Below, in pieces: positions 16,745 to 26,069 of a DNA stretch of 64,000 bases. The notes beneath the pieces are model-generated. The model had not been told where the DNA came from. It saw nothing but the letters and a program-made list of their open reading frames with translations, and ran no database searches. Origin of the DNA: Polyangiaceae bacterium (GTDB lineage Bacteria; Myxococcota_A; Polyangia; Polyangiales; Polyangiaceae). The translations under genes were made by a program, and so were the position numbers. Position 1 is the stretch's first letter. Each line of letters starts with the position of its first letter. The stretch spans positions 1 through 64,000 of the forward strand of contig JAJDAH010000070.1 in the NCBI GenBank assembly GCA_029261965.1. The letters are read 5' to 3'.

Positions 16745-18045
16745 CAGCGGCCCCCTTCCTTGGCGGAACCGTGCAACAGCTTCTGCATGTCGACTCCGAT
16801 CGCTCTGCCGGTCTGCTCGAGCACGGCGGATACCGCCGCGGGAAAACTGGCGACAGCCCCGGTGAAGCTCGTGCCGTCTCCACCGTCCACGACCGCCAGC
16901 TCTTCGATCTCGGCTCGGGCGACACGCTCCACGGCAGCCTCGACGAATTCTTCGAGGTGTTGGAGCACGTACAGATCTCGGCCATCTCGCCCGGCCGCCT
17001 GCCACTCGGTCGCCACGAATCCGAGGGCCTTCGCGGCGGCTTGCCCGGACTCGACGACTGGCGCGGCGTCCGCCTGAGCTTTGAACTCGGCGGCCTGTCG
17101 TGCGGCGTCCGACGGGAGATAAACGTCGACCTCGAGTCGTAGCTTTTCGAGCTCGGCACGCAGCTGCTGCAGCTGCTGCTCCGCCTCCGCGCGCGCGGTT
17201 TCAGCGAAGACCTCCGCCTCGTTTTCGATGCCTTTGGCCTCGGCTTCGAGGTTTGCCAGCTCGGCGCGAAGCGTGTTTCGTTTGGTCAAGACGGTCGACT
17301 CGGCTTGTTTTTGAGCAGACTCCGCACGCTCGCGAGCGGTGGCCTGAGCCTCGGCAATCGCCTGATTCGCAGCGTTCTCCGCGTTCTGCGCATCGCGCAC
17401 CATGCGGGCGATTTGCGCCCGGCCGAGATTTTCGAGGTAGCCGCCCTCGTCGGACACGCTTTGAACCTTGAGCACATCGAGCTCGAGGCCGAGCTTCTCG
17501 AAGTCGTCCGCGGCATTCTTGACGAGCGTGTCGGCAAACTTCAGTCGGTCCTCGTTGACCTCCTCCGGAGTCAGCTCGGCCACGACCTCGCGCAACACGC
17601 CTTCGAGGGTCTGCTGCGCAATGCTTCCGATCTGCTGCGACGACATGCTCAGCAACCGCTCGATCGCGTTTCGGATGTGGGCTCGGTTACTCGTAATCTT
17701 CACGTTGGCAATCGCGTGAACTTCGAGAGGGATTCCGCCGCGTGAGTAGGCGTTTTGTACTTCGACCATGACGGGAAGGAGGCGCATGTCCATGCGATTC
17801 ACTTCCTCGATGATGGGCCAACGGATCCCGCGGCCCCCGTGAAGCACTTTGTATCCAACCGTCGAACCGTCCGCGAGCTTGTGGCTACGTCCGCTGAGCA
17901 CGACGATTTCGTTCGGCCGACAGATGATGAGAAACCTCGAAAGGATGAAAATCAGCATCGCGAGCGCGAAGACGACGCCCACGGAGCCCGCGAGAATCAC
18001 GACCGCGGTCTCCGGGTCAACGCCCAGATCGGGTTCGATCGGCAT
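16744..18045 (-). CDS. SPFH-domain flotillin-like protein (first paralogue)
   Basis: The 433-residue protein carries an N-terminal membrane helix (AVVILAGSVGVVFALAMLIFILS, about residues 14-36) and an SPFH domain (PNEIVVLSGRSHKL ... EEVNRMDMRLLPVMVEVQNAYS ... VHAIANVKI). The coiled coil is rich in Ala/Glu (about 230-330). The tail resembles that of the downstream paralogue, with a similar C-terminal element (AVLEQTGRAIGVDMQKLL against GAAEQIRAATGVDVAGIAKKM). The two SPFH proteins probably hetero-oligomerise on the inner membrane with the NfeD partner encoded 37 nt upstream. Confidence 0.9.
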   Translation of the reverse strand: MPIEPDLGVDPETAVVILAGSVGVVFALAMLIFILSRFLIICRPNEIVVLSGRSHKLADGSTVGYKVLHGGRGIRWPIIEEVNRMDMRLLPVMVEVQNAYSRGGIPLEVHAIANVKITSNRAHIRNAIERLLSMSSQQIGSIAQQTLEGVLREVVAELTPEEVNEDRLKFADTLVKNAADDFEKLGLELDVLKVQSVSDEGGYLENLGRAQIARMVRDAQNAENAANQAIAEAQATARERAESAQKQAESTVLTKRNTLRAELANLEAEAKGIENEAEVFAETARAEAEQQLQQLRAELEKLRLEVDVYLPSDAARQAAEFKAQADAAPVVESGQAAAKALGFVATEWQAAGRDGRDLYVLQHLEEFVEAAVERVARAEIEELAVVDGGDGTSFTGAVASFPAAVSAVLEQTGRAIGVDMQKLLHGSAKEGGR

Positions 18046-18082
18046 GGCGCGAGCCTACCGCCTCTGGGTCGGCCGGGGTACT

Positions 18083-18673
18083 CTAGTCGTCCTTCGAGGG
18101 GAGGAACGCCGGCGGCGCTACCGATACATGCACGGTGTCGCCGCGCATTTCCTCGATCAGCACCTCGGCTCCCGCTTCGAGTTCCGCTTCCTCGGTCGTC
18201 GCTAGATAGTCGAGTGTCTGTCCTCGGAGCTTGATGCGCACCTTGCCGCGACGTTCGCGATTGAACGGCACGAGGACTTTGCCGACTTGCCCAATGGCTT
18301 CGTCGCTACCGGCGCCGGACGTCGTCGACGCCCGAGCGAGGGCGCGGAACGTCCACGACGCGAAGTAGCCTGATCCTGCACCCATGCCGAGAGCGATGAG
18401 CGGAACCAAAGCGCGATCCATGAGCTCGAGCTGGTGGAGCAGGGTTCCTGTCAGCCCGAACGCCATGAGCGCGAAGGTCCAGAACCGGAGCGATAGGAAG
18501 GTCGCGAGCACCCCGCCCCCATTTCCATGGTCGCCGTGGTGGTCGTCAGCGTGGGCGTCAGCGTCCACGTCGTGCCCACCATCGCCGTCGGCATCACCGT
18601 CACCGACACCGACGAACTGCACCAACAAGGTGAGGCCACCAATGATGAGCGCTGCAAGGTAGGCGATCCCCAT
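18083..18673 (-). CDS. NfeD-like membrane protein (YuaF type)
   Basis: The 196-residue protein has a first hydrophobic segment (IAYLAALIIGGLTLLVQFVG), then an Asp/His-rich loop of about 30 residues (DGDADGDGGHDVDADAHADD) that could bind metal. Two or three more membrane helices follow (residues about 58-115), with a C-terminal OB-fold (GQVGKVLVPFNRERRGKVRI ... EAGAEVLIEEM) typical of short NfeD proteins. Short NfeD proteins partner flotillins, and both flotillin genes follow. I chose the ATG at 18673 (MGIAYLAA); a longer frame to 18757 would overlap hemB and is Arg-rich without signal character. Confidence 0.88.
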   Translation of the reverse strand: MGIAYLAALIIGGLTLLVQFVGVGDGDADGDGGHDVDADAHADDHHGDHGNGGGVLATFLSLRFWTFALMAFGLTGTLLHQLELMDRALVPLIALGMGAGSGYFASWTFRALARASTTSGAGSDEAIGQVGKVLVPFNRERRGKVRIKLRGQTLDYLATTEEAELEAGAEVLIEEMRGDTVHVSVAPPAFLPSKDD

Positions 18674-18681
18674 CGAGAATC

Positions 18682-19665
18682 TCAGGAACGAAGCAGGCGC
18701 GCGGCGTCGACGGCGCCATAGGTGAAAATGATGTCCGCGCCAGCCCGCTTGAGGCACAGCAAGCTCTCCAGAAGTGCCGCGTCGTAGTCCATCCAGCCCT
18801 TCTCCGACGCCGCCTTCAGCATCGAGTACTCGCCGCTCACGTGGTACGAGGCGACCGGCAGCGGCGTCGCCTCGCGAACGCGAGTGAGCACGTCCGAATA
18901 AGGCAGCCCCGGCTTGACCATGATCCAGTCGGCGCCCTCGCTTTCGTCGAGTGCGACCTCGCGAAATAGCTCGCGGGTATTGGCCGGGTCCATCTGGTAG
19001 GTCTTCTTGTCTCCGCCGCGGGGCGCCGAATCGAGCGCTTCTCGAAACGGCCCATAGAAGCTCGAGGCGTACTTGGTGCAGTAGCTGCAGATGAGCACGT
19101 CCTGGTGGCCGCCGTCGTCGAGCGCCGATCGAATCGCTGCGACCCGCCCGTCCATCATGTCGCTCGGGGCCACGACGTCGGCGCCGGCCTGCGCCTGAGC
19201 GACAGCCATCGCCGCCAAGATGGGCAAGGACTCGTCGTTGTCGATCCTCCCGTCGACGAGCACGCCATCGTGACCGTCGGAAGAGTAAGGATCGAGCGCC
19301 ACGTCGGTGATGACCACGAGCTCGGGCAGCGCCTTCTTCAGCGCCTGGACAGCCCGCTGAAGAAGCCCGTCCGGGTTCGTGCTTTCTTTCGCGCGCGCAT
19401 CCTTGAGTTGTTCGGAGACGGCGGGAAAGAGAGCGACCGCGGGTACGCCGAGATCGAAGGCTTGTTTCGCCGCACTCACGAGACCAAGCACTCCGAGGCG
19501 CGCATGCCCCGGCATCGACGATATCGGCGTTTCTTGCTCCGCTTCCTGAACGAACATCGGCAGCACCAGGTCATCGGTCGACAAGCGCGACTCGCGAACG
19601 AGGCGACGAACGCCTGGGCTGACGCGATTTCTTCGAGGGCGAATTTCCCGGGCTCGAGCCGACAC
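18682..19665 (-). CDS. hemB: Delta-aminolevulinic acid dehydratase (porphobilinogen synthase)
   Basis: HemB condenses two 5-aminolevulinate molecules into porphobilinogen in tetrapyrrole synthesis. The two active-site lysines are visible in CSYCTKYASSFYGPFREA and DWIMVKPGLPYSD. The metal-site segment reads VALDPYSSDGHDGV, with Asp where Zn-dependent enzymes have Cys (CxxxxHGHCG), so this is the Mg-dependent type known from plants and Pseudomonas. I prefer the GTG at 19665 (VSARAREIRPRRNRVSPG), which fits the family start; an in-frame TTG at 19701 is possible. The NfeD/flotillin operon follows 8 nt later and glnE ends 17 nt upstream. Confidence 0.95.
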   Translation of the reverse strand: MSARAREIRPRRNRVSPGVRRLVRESRLSTDDLVLPMFVQEAEQETPISSMPGHARLGVLGLVSAAKQAFDLGVPAVALFPAVSEQLKDARAKESTNPDGLLQRAVQALKKALPELVVITDVALDPYSSDGHDGVLVDGRIDNDESLPILAAMAVAQAQAGADVVAPSDMMDGRVAAIRSALDDGGHQDVLICSYCTKYASSFYGPFREALDSAPRGGDKKTYQMDPANTRELFREVALDESEGADWIMVKPGLPYSDVLTRVREATPLPVASYHVSGEYSMLKAASEKGWMDYDAALLESLLCLKRAGADIIFTYGAVDAARLLRS

Positions 19666-19718
19666 TCTCGGAGCATGACACCGGGGGCCGACCGCATTCA
19701 AGCGCCCTCGGGACCGGG

Positions 19719-22613
19719 TCAGCTGACCTCCAGCACGTTCTGGTAGGCCGTCCGGACCGCCCGAGTCACGGCTTGGTAGCGCGACAGAAGTGCTTCGACG
19801 GCCGTTGCCTGACCGGTGCCGCGTAGATCCATGCGTCGTGCCAACGTCGTCAACCCGACGTGGCCCACATCGATGACGCTCGAGCCGATACCACTCTGAA
19901 CGTGGATTCTCTGCTCGAGCCTGCGCAGGAACGTGTACCCCTCACGAAACGCCTCGTAATCGAATTCGTCCAAGTGATCGCGGCTGCGCAGAGCCTCGAG
20001 GGCCTCGACGATGTCGGTCGTACGTATGGCGAGACTCCGCCCGTGGCTCATCTGAAGCCACTGGACAGCGAACTCGATGTCGAGCAACCCGCCAGCGCCG
20101 GTCTTGAGATCCCAACGGCCTGGTCTTTCGTCCGCTAGCTCGCTTTGCATGCGCATTCTCAACTCGTGAAGCTCTGCCGCCGGCGCGGCCCCCCGCTCGT
20201 AGGCCGCCGTTTCCGCCACTCGCATGAATCGCTCTCCGAGGGCGGAGTCACCGGCGCAGGGTCGCGCCCGGAGGAGCGCTTGCCGCTCCCACGCTGCCCC
20301 CGAAGAGCGAACGCCGGCCGACGTAGGGCTGCCGTCGTTCTCATGGAGCACGACGCCGTGATACCGGGCAAAAGCTTCGAGCGACGTGACCAACAGTCCC
20401 TGAGATCCCGAAGGGCGCAGCCGCGTGTCGAGCTCGTACCCGCGTCCCGCCGGGTGCGGCATCGAAATCAACCGGATGATTCTCTGCGCCTTGCGCGAGT
20501 AGTACTCCGCCGGATCGTGTCCCGCCGGCGTGGCGTCCGGGTCGTAGATGAACAGCACGTCCAGGTCAGAGCCGTACCCGATGTCGCAGCCACCGAGCTT
20601 TCCGACGGCGATCACGGCCAGCCCGCGGTCCGAATCGAGCTCGAAGACCACGGTGCGATGGATCGCCTCGTCGGCGACCTCGCTCAATACACGGGTGGCC
20701 TCGCGGGTCTCGATCTCGCCAGCCAAGTCCGCGACCGCGACCGCCACCATCATCTTGCCTTTCGCTCGGCGTACGGCGCTGACAAACGCATCACGTCGTT
20801 CGTCCGGGTCGACCTTTGCGATTCGTTCAAACGTGTCGAAGGCGAGTGCCATGGCGCGCTTGGCGTCGCCCGGCCGCGTCGGCCCCCCGAAGATGGTGAT
20901 GTCCGCCAAATCCGGACGCGAGACCACCGCCTCGCCGACGAACGCGCTGGCGCCGAGCACCGTCACCAAACGCGCCGTGGCGCGCGGGTCGGCGCCGAGC
21001 CGCTCGACATAGGACCTCGGCGACACGAACCGGTTGATGAACCTCCGCAGATAGCGCGCTGCCTGCTCGGGATCCGCCGATTCGGCGATCGAGTCGAGAA
21101 GCTGATCGCCCAGGTCGGGGAACTCCTCGAGGGTCAGGCGTCCCAAGAGGCCATCGGGGCGACGCGAGAGCGCGCGCAGATGCCCTCCGACTTCCTCTGC
21201 GAAGGCGGTAGCCACGGCTCTGTCGAGCGCTTCGTCGTCCCCTCGATCGAGAGCGCCGAGGAGTGTCTGGTAGCGGGGAGCCGGCCGCGGCGTGCCAGGA
21301 GCCAACGACGAGAAATGCTCACCCACCACGCGCTGCGCCCCATGAAGCTCGAGCAACAGCTCGTCGTCGGATTCGTAACCCAGCGACCGCGCGAGACGCG
21401 AAAGCTCCTCCGGGTCGTCGGGCAGCTCGTGGGTTTGGATCCCGGTGGCCCATTGAACCCGGTGCTCGAGCCGCCGGAGCATCAAATATGCCGACGAGAT
21501 GTGACGCTCCTCTTGGTCGGTCACGAGCCCTTGCCCCTTGAGGCGCGTCAGTGCGTCGAGCGAGCCCTGAACACGCAATGAAGGCTCTTTTCCGCCCCAG
21601 ATCAGCTGTAGCGCCTGGATGAAAAACTCCGCTTCGCGGATACCGCCGGGGCCGAGCTTCAAGTCTCGGTCCGGATTCGTACAGAGCTCCGCGCGCGACT
21701 TGTGAACGAGCTCGGCGAGACTACCAGCCATGCTCGGGTCGACGTCGCGGCGAAAGACGAACGGCTTCAGCAGCTCTCGATCGACGAGGGCACCGAGCTC
21801 GCGATCTCCAGAAATTGGGCGAGCACGAAGCATCGCAGCCCGCTCCCAGCGTCTGCCCCACGTTTCGTAGTAGCGCTCGGCCGCTGCGACCGAGTTGACC
21901 ACCGGGCCTTGGGATCCTTCGGGCCTCAGCCGCAGATCGACGCGCCAGACGAAGGGATCGCTCGACGGTTCCTCGATCGTCTTGACGATTCGACGTGCGA
22001 CGCGTGTCCAGTACTGGTGCAAGTCGACCGAGTCTGCGCCGTCATCGGTGTCGTAGAAGAAGATCACATCGACGTCCGAACCCGCGTTGAGCTCCTCGCC
22101 CCCGAGCTTGCCCATACCGAGCGTCACCATCGTGGACTTCTCACCGTCGGAACGAAGGGGCTCGCCGACCTGTCGCGCGACGAACGCCGTCGCCTCGGCC
22201 TGGGCCACTTCGAATGCCGCCTCCGCCACGAAACTCAGCTCTCTCGCGGTAACGTCGACATCTACACCGCCGAGCGCCGGCGGAAGCAGCTCGCGGATGG
22301 CAATGCGCGCCTTTTGGGCCCAGACCGCCCGCCGCAGGCCCGACACCACGCCGTCGTAGCTGATGAGGTCACCCGCGGCGGTGAACAACAACTCGACAGT
22401 GCGCTCCCTCCGCGCGTCACTCTGCCAACCGTGCGCCGCGATGCCTTCGATGGCTTCGATCTGCCAAGCCTGCCTGGGCGCCATCGGCGGAAAGGCCGTG
22501 CCGAGCAATACCCCCAGCTCCCGACCTGCTCCGGTCCCGAGGTCGCCTGCGAGCGACTCGGCTCGGTCCTGGTCGATAACCCGCGCCAGGTCGATGATGG
22601 CGTCGCGGGACAT
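19719..22613 (-). CDS. glnE: Glutamine synthetase adenylyltransferase/deadenylase
   Basis: GlnE adds AMP to, and removes it from, glutamine synthetase in response to nitrogen status. The 964-residue length is full. Two nucleotidyltransferase domains are evident, each with the GSDxD metal motif: GMGKLGGEELNAGSDVDVIFFYD near residue 185 and AVGKLGGCDIGYGSDLDVLFIYD near residue 665. Each is followed by helical GlnD-UR-like regions (KLGPGGIREAEFFIQALQLIWG and KTGAGGLLDIEFAVQWLQM). Both domains appear intact. It starts at ATG 22613, divergent from the metallophosphatase across 100 nt. No PII gene (glnB) is in the window. Confidence 0.96.
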   Translation of the reverse strand: MSRDAIIDLARVIDQDRAESLAGDLGTGAGRELGVLLGTAFPPMAPRQAWQIEAIEGIAAHGWQSDARRERTVELLFTAAGDLISYDGVVSGLRRAVWAQKARIAIRELLPPALGGVDVDVTARELSFVAEAAFEVAQAEATAFVARQVGEPLRSDGEKSTMVTLGMGKLGGEELNAGSDVDVIFFYDTDDGADSVDLHQYWTRVARRIVKTIEEPSSDPFVWRVDLRLRPEGSQGPVVNSVAAAERYYETWGRRWERAAMLRARPISGDRELGALVDRELLKPFVFRRDVDPSMAGSLAELVHKSRAELCTNPDRDLKLGPGGIREAEFFIQALQLIWGGKEPSLRVQGSLDALTRLKGQGLVTDQEERHISSAYLMLRRLEHRVQWATGIQTHELPDDPEELSRLARSLGYESDDELLLELHGAQRVVGEHFSSLAPGTPRPAPRYQTLLGALDRGDDEALDRAVATAFAEEVGGHLRALSRRPDGLLGRLTLEEFPDLGDQLLDSIAESADPEQAARYLRRFINRFVSPRSYVERLGADPRATARLVTVLGASAFVGEAVVSRPDLADITIFGGPTRPGDAKRAMALAFDTFERIAKVDPDERRDAFVSAVRRAKGKMMVAVAVADLAGEIETREATRVLSEVADEAIHRTVVFELDSDRGLAVIAVGKLGGCDIGYGSDLDVLFIYDPDATPAGHDPAEYYSRKAQRIIRLISMPHPAGRGYELDTRLRPSGSQGLLVTSLEAFARYHGVVLHENDGSPTSAGVRSSGAAWERQALLRARPCAGDSALGERFMRVAETAAYERGAAPAAELHELRMRMQSELADERPGRWDLKTGAGGLLDIEFAVQWLQMSHGRSLAIRTTDIVEALEALRSRDHLDEFDYEAFREGYTFLRRLEQRIHVQSGIGSSVIDVGHVGLTTLARRMDLRGTGQATAVEALLSRYQAVTRAVRTAYQNVLEVS

Positions 22614-22713
22614 CGCGTCGGGAACGCTAACAAGGATCGAATCGATACATTAGAGGGTTTTTTCGCCAATGCCCCTCGCGTTCGCGCGGCGGAGCACTAC
22701 ATTGGCGCACCCC
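22614..22713. promoter_or_regulatory. Divergent promoter region glnE / metallophosphatase
   Basis: This 100-nt gap between two divergent starts must hold promoters for both directions. It includes a short AT-richer stretch (atcgaatcgatacattagag, 22629-22648) that contrasts with the GC-rich surroundings and contains an ATCGAATCGAT near-repeat. No Shine-Dalgarno sequence is obvious before the ATG at 22714. Confidence 0.4.
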
Positions 22714-23361
22714 ATGCGCTTTCTCTGTATTTCCGACATTCACGGCAATGCCTTCGCTCTCGAGCGAGTGCTTGCCGCGGGAAGCGAGCGCCAGGTCAAC
22801 CAGGTCATCGCGTGCGGGGACCTGCTGTTTCCGGGCGAACGCCCCCTGGACTGCTGGCACATGCTGGTGAAGCACAACACGCTCTGCGTGCAGGGCGTCG
22901 GGGACCGAGCGCTCGCCAAGCTCGACCCGGAAAGCCTGACCGCCGCGTCCGAAGCCGACGGCCAGCGCCTCGAGCGTTTGCGGCAGACTCATGCGGAGCT
23001 GGGAGAGCTCATCGTCGCGCATCTCGGCAAGCTTGACTCGATCGCGCGGCTCCACCTCGAGTCCGGACACGAGATGATCGTCGTGCACGGCTCGCCGATG
23101 GATCCGACCGAGCCGTTCACACCCGACATGAGCGACGAAGAAATGAACGCGTTGATCGGTGATGACCCCGCCGACGTCATCGTTTGTGGCGGTTGTCACG
23201 TACCCTTCGAGCGTCAGATCGGCGACACCCTCATCGTTGGGGTCGGTTCGGTCGGAGAGCCCCCTGACGGCGGAGCCGCCCACGCGACTCTTCTCGAATC
23301 CGACTCGATGGGAGTGAGGGTGAACCAGTTCGCCGTCGACCTCGGGCCCGACAACGAGTAG
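22714..23361 (+). CDS. Calcineurin-like metallophosphatase
   Basis: The 215-residue protein begins directly with the metal-binding motif of the family (MRFLCISDIHGN: DxHGN), followed by VIACGDLL (GD). The usual GNHD is VGDRA, and later motifs are IVVHGSP and VCGGCHVPF in place of the usual GHTH. Small proteins of this type (MJ0936/YfcE-like) hydrolyse phosphodiesters or protein phosphate using two metals. The altered GNHD and GHTH motifs imply unusual specificity or metal use. I chose ATG 22714 because the protein then starts exactly at the first beta-strand. Confidence 0.88.
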   Translation: MRFLCISDIHGNAFALERVLAAGSERQVNQVIACGDLLFPGERPLDCWHMLVKHNTLCVQGVGDRALAKLDPESLTAASEADGQRLERLRQTHAELGELIVAHLGKLDSIARLHLESGHEMIVVHGSPMDPTEPFTPDMSDEEMNALIGDDPADVIVCGGCHVPFERQIGDTLIVGVGSVGEPPDGGAAHATLLESDSMGVRVNQFAVDLGPDNE

Positions 23362-23385
23362 CGAGGGAAAGATAGCCCTCGGAGC

Positions 23386-24195
23386 TCAAGACGCGTCGAG
23401 CGCCAGGCGAAGCGATCGCACGAGATCCCCGACGGCGCGCACCCGCTCTGGGGTCGTTTCTTGCTCGGCCATCGCGCGCACGATCGCGGTGCCGACCACC
23501 ACTCCATCCACGCCCTGATCGGCGACGGCGCGAGCCTTCTGGGGCGAATCGATGCCGAAACCGACAACGACCGGAAGCCCCGCGCGAACTCGAAGCCGTG
23601 TGGCAGAACGGCCGGCTTCTTCGAGCGGGGCATGTCCGGCGCCTGTCACGCCGGTCATCGAGACGTAGTAGACGAAACCGCTGGCCCGCGCGAGCACCGC
23701 GCGTTCACGGTCGGCGTCACTCGTGGGCGCCAAGAGCGGCACGACCGCCAACCGCGCGGCCTCGGCGGCGTCCCGTAAGCTCCTTCCCTCTTCCGGCGGC
23801 AGATCGACGATCAAGAGCGCATCGACCCCTGCGGCCGCGGCGTCCGCCGGCAGAACGTCGTCGCCGTGCGCCATGATCGGATTGTAGTAGCCGAACAGAA
23901 CGATCGGAGCGTCACTCGAAGCGCGGACAGCGCGCGCCACGTCGAGCGCGCTCTTCATCGACCCTCCGTTTTGAATCGCGCGATAGCTCGCCGCCGCGAT
24001 CACGGGCCCGTCCGCGGTCGGGTCGCTGTAAGGGACCCCCAGCTCGAGGGCGTCAGCGCCGGCTTCTAGCGCCGCAAGGGCGCACGCGCGGGAATCCTCG
24101 ACACTCGGGTCCCCTACACACAGATACACCACCAGGACCGTCCGCCCGTCGCGACGTCGTTCGGCGAAGAGCTGAGTGAGCCGTTCGACCGTCAC
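23386..24195 (-). CDS. trpA: Tryptophan synthase alpha chain
   Basis: TrpA splits indole-3-glycerol phosphate and channels indole to TrpB. The 269-residue chain shows the family motifs: the catalytic Glu in [21 protein letters not shown], then [14 protein letters not shown], and the phosphate-binding [14 protein letters not shown] and [10 protein letters not shown]. The catalytic Asp region is [12 protein letters not shown]. The start is a GTG at 24195 that overlaps the trpB stop (GTGA), implying coupled translation. A longer open frame upstream is not real, since it lies inside trpB. Confidence 0.97.
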   Translation of the reverse strand: MTVERLTQLFAERRRDGRTVLVVYLCVGDPSVEDSRACALAALEAGADALELGVPYSDPTADGPVIAAASYRAIQNGGSMKSALDVARAVRASSDAPIVLFGYYNPIMAHGDDVLPADAAAAGVDALLIVDLPPEEGRSLRDAAEAARLAVVPLLAPTSDADRERAVLARASGFVYYVSMTGVTGAGHAPLEEAGRSATRLRVRAGLPVVVGFGIDSPQKARAVADQGVDGVVVGTAIVRAMAEQETTPERVRAVGDLVRSLRLALDAS

Positions 24196-25433
24196 GGCGC
24201 CAAGCGTTCGAGCAGGGTGGAGAGATCCTTGTCGCCGCGACCCGAAAGACACAACGCGACGACCGCGCTTCGCCCTAGTCGAGCGTGTTCGCGCTCGGCG
24301 ATGTCGGCGAGCCGAGCGAAGGCGTGCGCCGTTTCGAGGGCGACGAGGATCCCTTCGGTGTGGGCAACTTGTCGGGTGGCTTCGAGCGCGTCCTCGTCGG
24401 TGGCGGTGAGATAGGTCGCCCGCCCCGAGCGCTTCAGGGCCGCGTGCTCGGGACCCACGCCAGGATAGTCGAGGCCGGCACTCACCGAATGGGCCTCGAG
24501 GATCTGTCCGTCGTCGTCGGCGAGCACCATCGTTCTCGAACCGTGCAGCACCCCCACGCGACCAGCAGTGAGCGTCGCCGCATGCTTGGCGGACTCGACC
24601 CCCTCGCCGGCGGCTTCGACGCCGTAGAGGTGCACATCCTCGTCGATGAACGCGCGAAACATGCCAATCGCGTTCGAACCCCCACCGACGCAAGCGACGA
24701 CGGCGTCGGGCAAAGCACCAATTTTCTGGGCGAGCTGCTCGCGCGCCTCGTCGCCGATCACTCTCTGAAAATCCGCCACGATTGCCGGGTACGGATGCGG
24801 GCCGGCGGCGGAGCCCACGCAATAGTGCGTGGTTCGCACGTTCGTGACCCAGTCCCGAAGCGCCTCGTTCATGGCGTCCTTCAGCGTGCGCGACCCTGCG
24901 GTCACCGGAATCACACGTGCGCCGAGCATGTTCATGCGCGCAACGTTGGGGGCTTGGCGCGCTACGTCGAGCTCCCCCATGTAGACCTCGCACGGCAAAT
25001 CCATCATCGCGCAAGCAGTGGCCGTGGCCACGCCGTGCTGCCCAGCACCGGTCTCGGCGATGATGCGTGTCTTGCCGAGCTTCTTGGCCAACAGCACCTG
25101 CCCGAGCGCGTTGTTGATCTTGTGTGCGCCGGTGTGACAGAGGTCTTCTCGCTTGAGCCACAGCTCGGCGAGCTTGTCACCGCTCGGATCGATGGCTCTC
25201 GCGAGTCGGTCCGCGCGGTAGAGCGCCGTCGGGCGGCCGACGTAGTCGGCAAGCATCGACCGCCACTCGCTTTGGAATGCCTCGGACGACGCGAGGTCCT
25301 CGTAGGCGCGTTCGAGCTCCACGAGGGCAGGCACGAGCGTTTCGGCGACGAAACGTCCACCGTATTCGCCGTAGTAGGGCCCCCGACCCGTCACCTTGTT
25401 CGACGCGTCGCCCGTGCGCGAGCTCGCGCTCAC
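24192..25433 (-). CDS. trpB: Tryptophan synthase beta chain
   Basis: TrpB is the PLP enzyme that joins indole and serine to give tryptophan. The 413-residue length matches TrpB1-type subunits that pair with TrpA. Motifs include [11 protein letters not shown] at the N-terminus, the PLP lysine in [29 protein letters not shown] with its catalytic Glu, and the phosphate-cup [13 protein letters not shown] start at 25433, overlapping the stop of the preceding lipoprotein gene by 4 nt (GTGA). It is third in the order trpF - lipoprotein - trpB - trpA. Confidence 0.98.
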   Translation of the reverse strand: MSASSRTGDASNKVTGRGPYYGEYGGRFVAETLVPALVELERAYEDLASSEAFQSEWRSMLADYVGRPTALYRADRLARAIDPSGDKLAELWLKREDLCHTGAHKINNALGQVLLAKKLGKTRIIAETGAGQHGVATATACAMMDLPCEVYMGELDVARQAPNVARMNMLGARVIPVTAGSRTLKDAMNEALRDWVTNVRTTHYCVGSAAGPHPYPAIVADFQRVIGDEAREQLAQKIGALPDAVVACVGGGSNAIGMFRAFIDEDVHLYGVEAAGEGVESAKHAATLTAGRVGVLHGSRTMVLADDDGQILEAHSVSAGLDYPGVGPEHAALKRSGRATYLTATDEDALEATRQVAHTEGILVALETAHAFARLADIAEREHARLGRSAVVALCLSGRGDKDLSTLLERLAP

Positions 25434-26017
25434 TCTTCGGCTCCGGCATCGATGGCGAGCGGCGCGGCCGTGGATGCGTCCGCCGCCGCGAGCGAGGCGC
25501 CGTCAGCGGTTTTCGGAACCGGGACGCCTGCCGCCGATTCGCCGGGCGCGGTGAGCGCGCAACTCAGAATCGCCTGACGATAGCTTGCCCGAAATCCTCC
25601 GCCGCGCAGGCTCGTGCTGCTCCAGTCGCGGGCGACCGCGAGCTTGCCCGCGCCGGACTTGGCCAGGCGAAACTCGCGCAGCAGCGGCACGCCGTCATTG
25701 CTCTCGGTGATCACCTGAAAAACCCGACCGCCACCGTCCTCGAAGCTATTGTCGACGAGCAACGCGTCGAACCCGGGCGTCTCTTCCACCAGCACCAATT
25801 TCTCGTCGCGCCTCTGCACCAACGTCAGGCGTGAGCGTTCGACGACGGGGGATGGCGCCCCGCGCGCGTCGACGCACTTCGTCGGAACGAAGGTCGCCAC
25901 GTCTCGACCCTGCCGAGCGACACGAGACTCCCCGGTTTTGCCTCCGCGAATGGGATCCCCACCGCACGCGGCGAGCGCGACGGACAGCAAGACCAGAGCC
26001 AACGGGCGGCGCTTCAT
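25430..26017 (-). CDS. Hypothetical lipoprotein inside the trp operon
   Basis: I do not recognise this 195-residue protein. It begins with a lipoprotein signal ([21 protein letters not shown]; lipobox AAC). The middle (about residues 60-150) appears to be beta-strand rich: [20 protein letters not shown], '[23 protein letters not shown]'. The C-terminus is Ala-rich. Its stop overlaps the start of trpB by 4 nt and it starts 52 nt after trpF, so it is embedded in a tryptophan operon. A direct role in tryptophan synthesis is unlikely for an exported lipoprotein; it may simply share the promoter. Confidence 0.75.
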   Translation of the reverse strand: MKRRPLALVLLSVALAACGGDPIRGGKTGESRVARQGRDVATFVPTKCVDARGAPSPVVERSRLTLVQRRDEKLVLVEETPGFDALLVDNSFEDGGGRVFQVITESNDGVPLLREFRLAKSGAGKLAVARDWSSTSLRGGGFRASYRQAILSCALTAPGESAAGVPVPKTADGASLAAADASTAAPLAIDAGAEE

Positions 26018-26069
26018 CGGTCCGCGAGCCTAGCGCGGCTCGAGCCGGTGGCGAAATCGACCAGCGGCC

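Noticed and set aside
23386..25161. 591-residue open frame including trpA
   Set aside because: Only the last 269 residues are trpA. The upstream part lies within trpB in another frame and is Arg-rich.
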